NCBI GenBank assembly: GCA_001414345.1
Contig: LLCB01000346.1
Coordinates: 1 to 58,033 of the forward strand
Direction of reading: 5' to 3'
DNA length: 58,033 bases
Origin: Hymenoscyphus infarciens
Lineage: Eukaryota; Ascomycota; Leotiomycetes; Helotiales; Helotiaceae
The notes beneath the pieces are model-generated. The model was not told where the DNA came from, made no database searches, and saw only the letters and a list, made by a program, of their open reading frames with translations. The position numbers and the translations under genes were made by a program. Shown piece after piece: positions 13,346 to 23,306 of this stretch (its first letter is position 1; each line of letters opens with the position of its first letter).

Positions 13346-13496
13346 CTAGTTAAGAGGCCTTAAGAGCTTAATTTTATAAAGGGCTATATAGGTTGTAGAT
13401 TTATACGTGTTCTTTGTACTAAAGAAGCTACGTAAGAGTGGTGTCTTTATCAAGAGCACGGCCTTATAGAGAGTAGGAAAAGTATGTCTATAGTGA

Positions 13497-13888
13497 CTAT
13501 AAGCTACTATATCTTACAAACGCTACCCGCTGTCTTTACTAAAGCTAGAGCTAATAACGTGCCAGAGTATAAGAGAGGAAGTTAGACAGAATCTAGGAGT
13601 AGGAACTTACTCTTAAGAATGTTATCTAGAATCGCTGTTCAAGAGTTTAAAGTAATATATATAGCTCTATAGGTTTTCTCTATAGTAGAAATAGAAAGCG
13701 ATATAGTTAAGAGATTCTTTTATAATCTGGTTTAAGTTTATAGGCCTAGGAAGCTGTCTCCTAGACCTAAGAGGTGTGTCACAGAAAAAGAGGGGTCTCA
13801 CGTGACCTCTTTTCCCTATATATATAGCAGAGTTTTCACCTTCTAAATTCAAGCTTCTTAGAGCGTTTTCAACTCAAAAATACGTCAT
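13497..13888 (+). repeat. Dispersed repeat B, less mutated copy
   Basis: About 390 bases aligning with 45,993-46,350 in the same orientation. Differences are mostly C to T and G to A relative to this copy, so it is the less RIP-mutated one. A short frame with coding appearance runs through its first part, followed by the motif CTCACGTGACCTCTTTTCCC and a tail ending in TACGTCATAA. A third, partial copy lies at 45,455-45,565. The element type is unknown; the tail could be the terminus of a DNA transposon. Confidence 0.7.
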
Positions 13889-13984
13889 AAAGAGATATAA
13901 TAGTACTTATGTTTATTAGTAGTAGATATAATATTAATCTTATTAAAAGTAGTATAAAGGAATACGAAAAAGAGGTTATTATTA

Positions 13985-14395
13985 TTTTTTAGAGTAGAGT
14001 ACTAATAAATGTCGTATCTAAAACTATCTCTTTTATTATTCTAAACTTAGAATAGTATTTTTATTATTTAGTAATAACTTCGTTTTAACTAGCTAAAACC
14101 TTACTAACTCTAGTAAGAGTCTTACTTTCTTTACTTCTAGCTAGGCTAGAAGCTTTATTTAAATTCTTTAAATTAGATACGAATTAGTTAAAATATACTT
14201 TCTATTAGAACGAAACTTAAAAGTAAGCTCTTAGCTAAGTTATTACTATCTCTAATAATACTAACTAAACACTATCTAACTCTATATTAAACTTTAATTT
14301 AAACTTTTTCTAACTTTACTTTAAACTCTTATCGATCTACTAGATAGAATTAGAATTATACTCTTTTAGTAAATAGAAACGCGAATGCTTACTTT
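13985..14395 (-). repeat. Inverted, RIP-mutated copy of the R repeats
   Basis: Read on the minus strand this segment aligns with the R repeat cluster at 16.73-17.9 kb. Shared landmarks are TACGACATTTATTAGTACT, the AATAACTTAGCTAAGAGCTT block and TAAGCATTCGCGTTT, in the same order. It is shorter than the plus-strand region (about 410 against 780 bases) and much more AT-rich. Confidence 0.6.
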
Positions 14396-14634
14396 TAATA
14401 TAGAAGAACTAGAAACGAAGTCTCTATTTTATAAGAATCTATAAACTAGATTAGCTACGATTTAGACCTTAACTTATCTCTCGTCTATAATAAATACGAT
14501 AATTATAACACTTATAGTATTCTATTTTATAGCTCTAAATAATAAGATAGATAGACTCGAGAACGAGTCTTTCTTAAGAAAGAGAGATATAATAGCCTAT
14601 TACCTAGGCTATTCTAGATAGCTAAGAGTATCTA

Positions 14635-15099
14635 TATAACGACACGAAATACACACAACTATAGTAGAGGCATATAGGAGTGCGTATGGCAGAATAACGT
14701 GTATAGATACTAGGCTCTAATACGAAAGAAAACAATAACTATCTCTCTACTATACTAAATATAAACGTCTATATATAAGAAGATTAGAAGCTTCTAAGTT
14801 CCAATAATAATAATAACCGAGCCCTGCCTAATATAGCTAATACTAAACAATAAGAGTCGAAAAGCTAAATATATAATATCTAGACCTTAATCTCTTCTAT
14901 ATATGAATGTTGGATATTAATACCTTTAATACTTCGCTCGTATAAGTATCGGTTATTCGTAATCTCAGTCAAAGAGGTATCAGAGGTATTAGTACTACTT
15001 AGAGGTATTAGCAGTTTCGCGAATGCTAATAATTCTAGATGGTACTGTCATATAATAATCTAGCTATTATATAATAATCTAGGATAGTATACTATTATA
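14635..15099 (-). mobile_element. Long terminal repeat, left copy (465 bases)
   Basis: This segment aligns end to end with 19,621-20,085, same orientation and same length of 465 bases, and similarity stops at both edges. It begins TATAACG and ends CTATTATA, as expected if the TG...CA termini of an LTR were changed to TA...TA by RIP. To the right, read on the minus strand, a purine tract AAAAGAGAGAGGA lies directly before the LTR, which fits a polypurine tract and makes this the 3' LTR of a minus-strand element. A related copy in opposite orientation precedes the gypsy element at 46.6 kb. Confidence 0.7.
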
Positions 15100-15889
15100 T
15101 CCTCTCTCTTTTAAAAAGACTTGTCCCGAGTCTTCGGTTGGCGATTAGTATAGTATTAGGTCGATTAGAGTATTATTTGTCTTTTTATTATAAAGAATAT
15201 GAGTTATCTTACTATTATAGTGTCTGGTAGTCAGGGTAGGGTCAGTAGCTAGTAGTATTATTATTTGAAGGCTGATCGCTCTTTATTTACTACTCTATAT
15301 AATAATAGGATACGAACGGAAGAGAGGCTAATAATTAGTTATTAGATAGAAAGCAGTACGCTACTATAGAGTTATCGTGTTCTTACTATTATTATATATT
15401 ATAATAGTAATTATTAAGTAATAAATAATAATCGTAAAGTAATAGCTATTATTATGAGTAGTATATTAGTAGGCGACTTTTCCTCAATTCTAACTTCTCT
15501 TCTTCTTTTCTTTTTATCTAAATAATATAAATAGTAAGAATACCTTCTAATTAGGTATATCCTTATATACTAACTTATCTTCTAGAATACTATATATTAT
15601 ATATATATATATAAAAGTAAGTTCTTCCCTTCTTAATTGAACCTAATTTAAGGCTAATCTAATATAGTAAAATGCCTCTTCTGTATCCTCCTAGTACGCT
15701 TCTAGCTACCTACTAAGTCTACTACGTTTAATACCTTTAGGTAAAATCTTAGAATAGAGATTATATATACACTTTTAAAAAGCCGAAGTTAAAGAAGTAT
15801 AGGTACTATATAGAGTAGAATACTATATATATCCTAATAAGTTTAATCTCGAATATATACTAAATCTGTTCTAACTTAGGTAGTTGCTA

Positions 15890-16385
15890 TAGTTTATTAA
15901 AAAGGAGTTTAGTAAGCTTTAGAGTAAGGAGGAGAAGAGGGAGGTTAAGAAGGCTGTAAAGGCCTTAGATAAGGTGTTAGTTATTACTAGTATAGAGGTA
16001 CTAAAGAATAGTTTAGAGGTATAGTTCGCTCTCTTAGAGGAGACTTAAGCACTTCGTACTAAAGTTGCTATAAGTACCTCTTACTTATTAGAGAGGTTTT
16101 AGTTACTAATATTTAATAGTCCTTACACTATACTATAGAGGGTAGGACCTCTATCTAAACCTAGATTTAAGTCCTCTTCGAGGCTTACCTAAAGAGTTTA
16201 TAGGCGTCCTCTCCGAAGCCGGTTGCGGGAGGCCGCCGAGGTAAGAAGCGTCCCCGTAAGGAGGAGGTAGAGGAAGAGCCGATTCAGGCTCCTTACGCTT
16301 AGGAGAGTAGGGAGGAGGATGATAAGTTAGAGGAAGGAGAGGCTACGGCCTAGAGAGGGTTAGTAGGCCCTGTTTCAGTGGTAAC
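15890..16385 (+). pseudogene. Charged coiled-coil-like ORF relic with AT-hook-like tail
   Basis: Plus-strand frames read as a Lys/Glu-rich segment (about 15,900-16,040) likely to form a helix or coiled coil. After a frame change they give a basic tail around 16,215-16,275 with GRPPR-stop-KKRPRKEEVEEE, close to an AT-hook followed by an acidic stretch. GC content rises sharply here compared with its flanks. Frame changes and stops show it is not an intact gene. I do not recognise the family; the C-terminus of a transposase is one possibility. Confidence 0.35.
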
Positions 16386-16734
16386 TCGGTCTTAGTTCTT
16401 TACTTTATTAATTTCGAACATTCCTACTAGTTGGTGTTTTATCTCGGGTTTTTATTATAAGTTCCTTGTCGAGGGTAACTAGAATTAGAGGGTATTAATA
16501 TTATAAATTAACTCTTTTATCTAATTCTTGTCTAATTCCCATGTGTTAAGCTATTTAGAGAGGTGTCGGGGTAGTCCCGGCTCTTCTAGATATTTGGTAT
16601 GAAAGTCTCTTAGACGATGTGGTGAACCCTGAAAATTGTCTATAGGATACTAAGCAGGATCTGAATTGTATCTGACCAAGTTCGTAGATGCTTATAAAAG
16701 AGACTTTGTTTTTAATCCTTTAATATTAAAGTAT

Positions 16735-18560
16735 AAGCATTCGCGTTTGCTAAAAGAGTGTAGTCCGATCCTGTCCGGCAGGTCGGAAAAAGTTCAAAGT
16801 TCAAAGTTCAAAAAGTTCAAAAAGTTCAAAAAGTTCAAAGCAGAGACAGAGGCGAATTCAGAAGAGAGTCGGAAGCGAATATCAAGAGGTAACGTTGTAG
16901 GTAATAGTGATAACTCAATTAAGAGCTTACTTCGAGAGCGTACCGATTCGCATCCGATTCAAATTCAAATAAAAACATCTGATATGCCAGATGTAAAAGA
17001 AAGTAAGTTCGTCCGAACTCAGGTCGGCGGGGACTTAGAGTGAAGTCGGAAACGAAGAGTCGATAATGTCGTAGATAGTAATAACTTAGCTAAGAGGTTA
17101 CTATCCTTTCGAGAGCGTACTGATTCGTATCCGAGTCGAATTCAGATGAAAAAAGAACTTCTGGCCCTGCTAGAAGTGAAAGAAAGTAAGAAAGTAAGGA
17201 CTATAAGACTCTATACCAGAGTCGGTGAGGTTTTGGCTAGTCAAAAGAATTTGGTACCGAAGGTTATTAGAGTTTCGCTGTCCAAAGTTCAGGATAATAA
17301 AAGAAGGGGCAGTTTCAGCTGGTCAAAGGAGAAGTTGATACCGAATATTTGTCGAATTGTCCAAGTAAACGGGGACAATAAAAGGGGGAGTCTCAGCTAG
17401 TTAAAACAAAAGAGTTGTTACCGAAGTTATCAAAGTTAAAAAATGCTGTCCAAAGTTCGGGATAACAAAAAGGGGTATAGTTTCGGGTACGACATTTATT
17501 AGTACTGTCGTAGGAACTGTGTTGCTCAGGCCCGTAGGCCACCTCGTTCTCTTCAGTAATTCAGGTCTAAATTAGAGTACTTAAGGACTTATTCGAAATT
17601 GTCTTCCGATTCCGATTCTACTTTAGAAGTGATAGGGAAAAAGTTCAAAGTAAAATTATAAAAGTTTAAAGCAGAGTTAGATAGTACTTGGTTAAGAAAT
17701 AGTAATAACTTAGTTAAGAGCTTACTTCTTTGTTTCGTCCTAATAGAAAGCGTATTTTAACTAACTTACCTCCACTTTAAAAAGTTCAAATGAAAAAAGG
17801 AACTTCTAGCCTAGCTAGAAAAGTAAGAAAGACTCTATACTAGAGTCGGTAAGGTTTCAGCTAGTTAAAGGATTTTGTTACTAAATGTTATTATAATACT
17901 TTATTCCCTTCAAGGTACTTAAGGACTTAATCATCTTCTGATTTCGAATTCTACTTCTAAAGTAGAGGACGATTAGCTATTATATTATAAGGAGTTTAGA
18001 GCTAAATTAGATAAGGAGGGGGTATTTTAGACTATAGTACTAATATCTTATAACTCAGTGTTTTAGTAGGTCTTCTTATCTATAACTAAAAGATTATTTA
18101 CTATCTTAGTAAAGTTATAATTCTAGCGTCTCTTAATAGTAGTAGACGAGTTTCAAAGCTAAGGTATAATCTTATTCTATATATAAAAAAAGCTTTCTAA
18201 TTCTAGTATCTCTCTAAGTATAGCTATACTTAAAAAGTAACCTTTTAAAGTCGGCAAAAGTTTCTTTAGTATAATCTTCTCCTAATTCCACTTCTATCTC
18301 TTTTAACTTCTATCTCTTTTAACCTTTATACTAGCAGCTAGGACTCAGTTTATAACTATAGTTTTTTAAATATTTACTAGTAGAGGTTTAAGAGGAGTTT
18401 AGAGTAGAGTCAGATAATATTCAGTTAGGATTAAAGATAGCAATAACTTAGCTAAGAGCTTACTTCTTTAGTCTTGATAGAAAGCGTATTTTAATTGATT
18501 TATATCTGATTCAAGGTTTAAGAAGTAGTAGGAAGTTTATTAGAGGTAAGAGCTTATAAG
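16735..18560 (+). repeat. R repeat cluster
   Basis: At least four diverged units share the block AATAACTTAGCTAAGAGCTT (near 16,910, 17,080, 17,700 and 18,440), often preceded by runs of AAAGTTCAAA (16,793-16,842 holds about six). Inside the second unit a sub-repeat starting GTCCAAAGTTC is present three times (17,280-17,480). The first two units are little mutated; those at 17.64-17.9 and 18.37-18.56 kb are progressively more AT-rich. An inverted, RIP-mutated copy lies at 13,985-14,395. Confidence 0.7.
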
Positions 18561-19235
18561 CAAAAGAGGTCTAAACGTAGGCTTTGAAAAGTAAAGGAGG
18601 GTTTAAACGAAGGTTTAAAAGAGAGTTAGATTAGTAAGGGTTTAAAGACAGAGTGTTTTTTAAGTTATTAACTTTATAGTTCGCTTAAGAGTATGTCTAT
18701 CTTGTCTAACCGATTATTTTATCCTTTATTTTTATACTACTATCTCGTTAATATATCGTCTATATCTAAGAAGTCTTACTTATTATTTTATTAAGACCTT
18801 CTAGGTCTTAGTATATAGTTATAGATCTAAGAGGGTTTAGAGAGTCTTTCGAAAAGGGAGGTAGCCCTAGAAGAGAGTTATCAGAAGGTATTAGAGGTAG
18901 CTACCTATAGCTGAAAGAGGTATGAATTTAGGCTTAGAAGTAAGAGAGGGTTCAATTAAGAGTTTAAAAGAGGATTAAATCAGAGAGAGTTAGAAGATAA
19001 GATGTTTTATTAACTTTGAATTATAAGCTTACTTATCTATCTTTCTAGCTTAGCTAACTAATTCCTTATTTCTTAATTCTCTACTTCTAAAGCTTATATA
19101 ACTAACTATATCTAGTCTATATTTAAGAAGTCTTACTAGTCTCTTTAACCGTTGTTTCGTTAGAATCTTCTTAATCTTAGTATATAGATACTATTCAAGC
19201 AGCTTTTGGAAAGAGAGGTGGCCCTGGAAGAGCGT
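18540..19235 (+). repeat. Tandem repeat of about 350 bases, two copies
   Basis: The segments 18,540-18,880 and 18,880-19,235 align head to tail. Shared landmarks are a GTTTAAAAGAG start, an AAGAAGTCTTACT block and the end GGGAGGTAGCCCTAGAAGAG against GAGAGGTGGCCCTGGAAGAG. The second copy keeps TGG and CCC where the first has TAG and CCT, that is, RIP-type differences. Confidence 0.6.
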
Positions 19236-19286
19236 TTAACGCCTCGTAGCAGAACTAGGTTTGATATTTCGAAGATGTCGGTTTAA

Positions 19287-19297
19287 GGGGGGGGGGG
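19287..19297 (+). other. Run of eleven G
   Basis: An uninterrupted G11 directly before the start of the 788-base segment shared with 46.6-47.4 kb. It could be a polypurine tract of an LTR element in plus orientation, which would compete with the minus-strand reading given for the 14.6-20.1 kb element, or simply a slippage-prone homopolymer. Confidence 0.5.
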
Positions 19298-19620
19298 TAA
19301 GATTAGATTTAGAAGCCTTCTAGATAACTATTATAAGTCGACTTATTTACTAAATCTAGGGTTATTAGGATTCTTAGGAAATACTTAGTATATTCTAATC
19401 TCTTAACGTATACTAAAACACGATTTATACTAGCTATTTATATAGACAATAAACCCTACTATTACTAGCTATCCGAGTAGTCTCTGATTACTCGGCTATT
19501 TAAGAATACTATTATAATATTCTAAATTAAAGGCGAATCGACTTCTAAATAAAGAGTAGTAACAAGCTCGAAGGAGATATTATTAAGGCTATTACCGGCG
19601 AAGAAGAGTTATTATTTTTA

Positions 19621-20085
19621 TATAATAGTACGAAATATATATAACTATAGTAGAGGTATATGAGAGTACGTATAGTAGAATAACGTATATAGATACTAGG
19701 CTCTAATACAGAAGAAAATAATAACTGTCTCTCTACTATACTAAATATAAACGTCTATATATAAGAAGGTTAGAAGCTTCTAAGTTCTAATAATAATAAT
19801 AACTAAGCCTTGCCTAATATAGCTAATACTAAATAATAAGAGCTGAAAAGCTAAATATATAATATCTGGACCTTAATCCCTTCTATATATGAATATTAGA
19901 TATTAATATCTTCGGTACTTCGCTTGTATAAGTATCGGTTATTCGTAATCTCGGCTAAAGAGGTATTAGGGGTATCGGCACTGCTTAGGGGTATCGGCAG
20001 TTTCGCGAATGCCGACAATTCCGGATGATACTATTACATGATAATCTAGCTGTTATATGATAATCTAGGATAGCATGCTATTATA
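19621..20085 (-). mobile_element. Long terminal repeat, right copy (465 bases)
   Basis: Partner of 14,635-15,099, with TATAATAG at one end and GCTATTATA at the other. It is less mutated than the left copy in its distal third (more CpG, CpC and GpG retained) but more mutated in its first 100 bases, so RIP struck the two LTRs patchily. The neighbouring 19,298-19,620 is shared, in inverted orientation, with 47,067-47,405, which supports it being the adjacent leader of the same family. Confidence 0.7.
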
Positions 20086-20425
20086 ATCTACTATATATAA
20101 GGTTCAGCTATATATTTAGCTTTTAGCTATATTATTTTATATTATCTAATTTAGAAAGGTTACGTATATTCGTACGTCTATCTAGACTTTTAGACGTACT
20201 TCGTAGAGTCTAGGCTTTTATATTAGCCGACGTATATCGTTGTTTAGTTTTATATCTCTTTTATATCGTCTAAACCTCTTATATATAGCTGCCTACTCTC
20301 CGAGAGTTAGAAAAGGCTAGTTTAACCTTTTCTTCTATATTAGAGCCTAGTATCTACGTATATTATTCTACTAAACGTACTTCTATATACCTCTTCTATA
20401 GTAGTATATATTTCGTACTATTATA
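20086..20425 (+). mobile_element. Partial LTR in opposite orientation
   Basis: The last hundred bases (20,327-20,425) are the reverse complement of the start of the neighbouring LTR (19,621-19,720) and stop at the same terminal sequence, CTATTATA. The preceding 240 bases do not match the known copies. This is a diverged LTR end abutting the right LTR tail to tail. Confidence 0.55.
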
Positions 20426-20439
20426 AATAATATATTTAC

Positions 20440-20830
20440 TACTAATAAATATAAGTATTATTATATCTCTTTTACTATACTAATATATTTAACTCTTATT
20501 AAATAGTAGCTCGAGTCTATCTAATAAAAGTAGTATCTAAATCTCTTTTAAATAGCTCTTAATATATTCTTAATATCTACTATATCTACTAGGCTAGAGT
20601 AACTCTTCTCTAATACTAAAATTATAATTACTAATTATTAGAACTATCTTAGTATACTCTTAATAAACGCTCTTATAGATCTAATGTCTTAGTTTAGTTT
20701 ACTTAATATAGAAGATATAATAATAAAGATTAAAAGAGAGATTAGAGTATTAGATAATAAGAGAATTATAAAGGAGGTTAATACTTTAGTAACTACTAAA
20801 GCGCTACTTTTAGATTAAAAATAGTAGCTC
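20440..20830 (+). pseudogene. hAT transposase C-terminal relic
   Basis: Around 20,577-20,700 a plus-strand frame reads LFSNTKIIITNY followed by a Leu/Ile-rich helix. This corresponds to the C-terminal dimerisation domain of hAT transposases, whose family consensus is close to E-R-x-F-S-x-A-x-x-x-x-x-x-R-N. Upstream and downstream frames are broken by RIP-type stops. Only the C-terminus is recognisable and no terminal inverted repeats were found. Confidence 0.55.
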
Positions 20831-20839
20831 TTTTTACCT

Positions 20840-21520
20840 GTAGTTTTTAAAACTACGATAGTTTATATAGTAAGTTTTACTAATTTATTACTTAATTCTA
20901 TTAATAGTACTAAAGCCGTAGTATAGTTTAGTATATTCAAAACTAGACGAAAACTACGAAAACTGTACTATTCCCTACACTGCTTAGTAACGAATTAGGT
21001 ATATGGTGTGACTCGTAAGCAGTGTTGTTAGCTCGCTTAAGATTTAAATCGAGGTAAGCTTAGAATTAAGAGGCTATAAAGTGTGATTAGCGGAAAGAGA
21101 CGGACATAGTACAAACATCTCTTTCAACTGAAGCCAGGGTATGAGAGTTTTCATTAAGATCGTCTATTAGGGAGAGGAAGTGTTAGAGGGACGGAATAAT
21201 TTAAGCAAGCGAGTCACAGTTATTGAATTCATGTATATATGCGACGGTGAAATTACTTCCTATTATTCAAGGTATTGTGGGGGGTTTTTTATATAAGATT
21301 GCCCAAGTTCTGATTCCTAAGGAGGGACTATAACAATCTTACCAAGCCTACTTCCAGTGTAACCACCAAGAAGGCTCATCTTGTAATTTACGATCCATTG
21401 GATGAGGACCTTGGATTCGTAAAGTAAAGTCTCAAGTGCCAACGTCGGGGTGAAATAAACAGCAATACTTCAGCCTCATCTACAATAGTTGGCACAGTGG
21501 GATTTCTGAAAATATGAATC
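20840..21520. other. Transition from RIP block to gene island
   Basis: Base composition changes from AT-exhausted to ordinary near 20,940-21,000. No gene is seen; the stretch up to 21,520 is intergenic and probably includes the 3' flank of the minus-strand gene that follows. Confidence 0.6.
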
Positions 21521-21526
21521 GTCTTA

Positions 21527-21982
21527 TTATTCTTCTAACTCTTCAAAGATCACCCTTCCTCCAAAACCCATTCCCTTAGAATTAATGCACAAACCTTTAC
21601 AAGAGAAAGATCTAAGCACCCCATCATGTACATCCTTGTTGTTGATACGCTGCTCAGTAATGATATACACAAATCCTTGGCAAATCTCTTGTGTGAAGAA
21701 CCAGCATTTCTTCTCTTCAGGGAAGTGAAGAATTGATTGTGGCCTAAGCTGGCCAGTACAATCCACATAGTCGTCACCGCCACGTACAAATTGTGTGCAA
21801 TCAACGTCGGGCATAGTGATTTCAAGCGTTCCGCAGCCAGAAGGTCCATCTTTTTTCAGAGCCCGATAGATAGTGCTGTCGTCTGGGCTACACTCGTCAA
21901 CATCGTTGTAGTAGGTGTGTGGTCGCAAAATAGCTCGCTACATAAATATGGTCGAGGAAGTAAACTGTGAGTACTTACGCAC
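21527..21982 (-). CDS. Small cysteine-containing protein, 5' end unresolved
   Basis: The main exon runs on the minus strand from 21,937 to the stop at 21,527 (136 codons). The protein has about nine cysteines, an acidic N-terminal part (NDVDECSPDD), a central EKKCWFFTQEICQGFVYI stretch and a C-terminal HDGVLRSFSCKGLC block, the look of a small secreted fungal protein of unknown function. The exon starts after a good acceptor (ATGTAG at 21,938). Donors GTGCGT (21,982) or GTAAGT (21,978) would give an intron of 45 or 41 bases; only the first keeps the frame. No start codon or signal peptide could be joined in frame further upstream, so the first exon is missing from my model or broken. It is divergently placed to the cysteine-rich gene at 22,096 with a short shared upstream region. 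Confidence 0.55.
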
Positions 21983-22095
21983 GAGTGCTTGAGTGCTATC
22001 CACAACTATAGCATTGAGAGCAACATACTCAGCATTCTGTCCTCGGGTTCTCGGATATCTCGGTTACGTTAAATATTACAGTTTTATTCGTCATC

Positions 22096-22647
22096 ATGCT
22101 ACCAACAATGCTCTTTGCATTCGTGTCATTGGCACTTTTTGAACTCAGGGCCTACGCTTCCAACCCCACCTAGCACCAGATGGATGTTTAAGCAACCACT
22201 GCGCATGTGGTATTGCTGATTACAAACTCGAAATCACTGGGCAAGCCTCACACGCAATGAGTTCCGGCCTCAACTTTGAAATTAAATTTGACGACAAGGT
22301 TGTCTGCAAATCACAAATGCAAGAGTGTGCCGGACATTCTTGCGGTAAGGGTTGGACGTTCGGGTGTTGCGACGGATACGCAATACATTTTTCGAATTCG
22401 GCTATGATAGGATCTACACCCTACCAATTCTCCGCACCTGGCTTCAAGCTTGACTCTGAAGTCCCTAGGAATGACATTGACTGTGATGTTTGTGATTGTG
22501 GAGGTGTGTTCCATTGTTTATACCCCTGAACCAATGAATGCATCGTAGCTAACTCATTTGTGTAAAATAGGGGGAGAAAATCTAGTGTATTGTCGAACGT
22601 GCCAATACAGAGGCACTGCTACGGGAAAGAGGGTAGTCAAAAATTAA
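22096..22647 (+). pseudogene. Cysteine-rich small secreted protein gene with a frameshift
   Basis: The ATG at 22,096 opens a convincing signal peptide (MLPTMLFAFVSLALFELRAYA). That frame meets TAG at 22,171, and the mature part continues in another frame from about 22,174: PDGCLSNHCACGIADYKLEI and onward to DCDVCDCG. An intron of 67 bases follows (22,504-22,570, donor GTGTGT, branch CTAAC, acceptor AATAG), then exon 2 ending at TAA 22,645-22,647. The mature part would have about 15 cysteines, several in CxC pairs, in about 140 residues, as in apoplastic effector-like proteins. No canonical intron repairs the early break, so a one-base loss is the simplest cause (mutation or sequencing error). 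The family is not recognised. Confidence 0.6.
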
Positions 22648-23031
22648 GAAGTCAAAACGCATTCGCCCGCGTCGCTCTGGGAACGGAAAACGATGGTACG
22701 GAAAGATACTATCGAGGATGTTGGTGTTGCAGTTCGCTATATGGCTTGGTACTTTGGCGACAGGGTTTAGTGGATCATTACATGCTGGTAACATTTTTTG
22801 TTGAGGTATGGCACATGAGAATAAGAGTAGCATATTTCATGATAAGGGCTCTTTCTGTCCTCAGACCCATTCATTGTCCTAACGGAAAAAGAAATTTCAA
22901 CTGTGTCTCGCTTATTCTTTCCATCTACGAAACTCAAGGGGTGTTCAGTAGTGAGGAGCAAGTAGAGCTATAAATGGGAACTAATTTGTTTCCTTCTAAT
23001 CTGCCCCCTACCCTCCGTTTCCTCAGAGTAA

Positions 23032-23252
23032 CTACACTCTCGTTATGGGCGCCGTTTCTAAGATCCTCTCCTTCTCTTGACCTGTTACCAAATTGAAGAA
23101 TCCAACCCGCTGATATACATCCAACCCTTTTGGCAAATTATACTGACCAATGATTTCCTCCTGATCAAGAGCCCCTCGTAAAATAATACCAGAGATTTGC
23201 AAGCCATCACTTGCAGACGTGGCAGACTCAACTCCACTTTTGGGATCCACCC
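23032..23252 (-). CDS. Possible exon of an unknown protein
   Basis: A 72-codon open stretch without an ATG start, preceded by an acceptor-like ACGTAG on the minus strand, so it may be a last exon. The translation is of ordinary composition (for example DQEEIIGQYNLPKGLDVYQR) and unlike a RIP relic. It sits upstream of, and opposite to, the decayed P450. No family recognised and no partner exon found; it may be a gene fragment. Confidence 0.25.
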
Positions 23253-23306
23253 TACGTTATATCATAAACAATGCGAAAAGATCCTTGACCATCCAGTAAA
23301 GGGGTA

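Larger units (their letters stand above)
1..13400. repeat. Left RIP-exhausted AT-rich repeat block
   Basis: The sequence is almost wholly A/T with residual C mostly in CpT and G mostly in ApG. By eye no CpA or TpG occurs before base 1,018. This is the footprint of repeat-induced point mutation acting on both strands of old transposons. Reading frames can still be followed in places if TAA/TAG are read as mutated CAA/CAG/TGG, but no protein family could be named. Apart from the sub-features listed separately I see nothing functional in it. A regional centromere is an alternative role for such a block but is not shown here. Confidence 0.85.
14635..20085 (-). mobile_element. LTR retrotransposon remnant with non-coding interior
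   Basis: Two 465-base direct repeats bound a 5,451-base unit. On the minus strand the order would be 5' LTR (20,085-19,621), leader (19,620 to about 19,300, shared with the leader of the gypsy element at 47.07-47.40 kb), interior, purine tract and 3' LTR (15,099-14,635). The interior lacks recognisable gypsy reverse transcriptase. It is instead filled with tandem repeats and a plus-strand coding-like stretch of higher GC. It could be a large non-autonomous derivative or a gypsy element deleted and replaced by nested insertions. No clear target duplication or primer-binding site was seen. Confidence 0.55.

Noticed and set aside
1..13400. Centromere or telomere-proximal interpretation of the AT-rich block
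   Set aside because: No telomere repeat (TTAGGG) is seen and AT-richness alone cannot separate a regional centromere from ordinary RIP-mutated transposons.
13667..13852. Minus-strand ORF of 61 codons in repeat B
   Set aside because: It lies on the strand opposite to the coding-like frame of the repeat and exists only because this copy has fewer RIP mutations; the homologous sequence at 46 kb does not keep it.
16666..17400. Plus-strand ORFs of 125 and 84 codons at 16,666 and 17,146
   Set aside because: They run through the R tandem repeats; the apparent KFKKFKKFKKFK sequence is just the translation of repeated AAAGTTCAAA and is not conserved between units.
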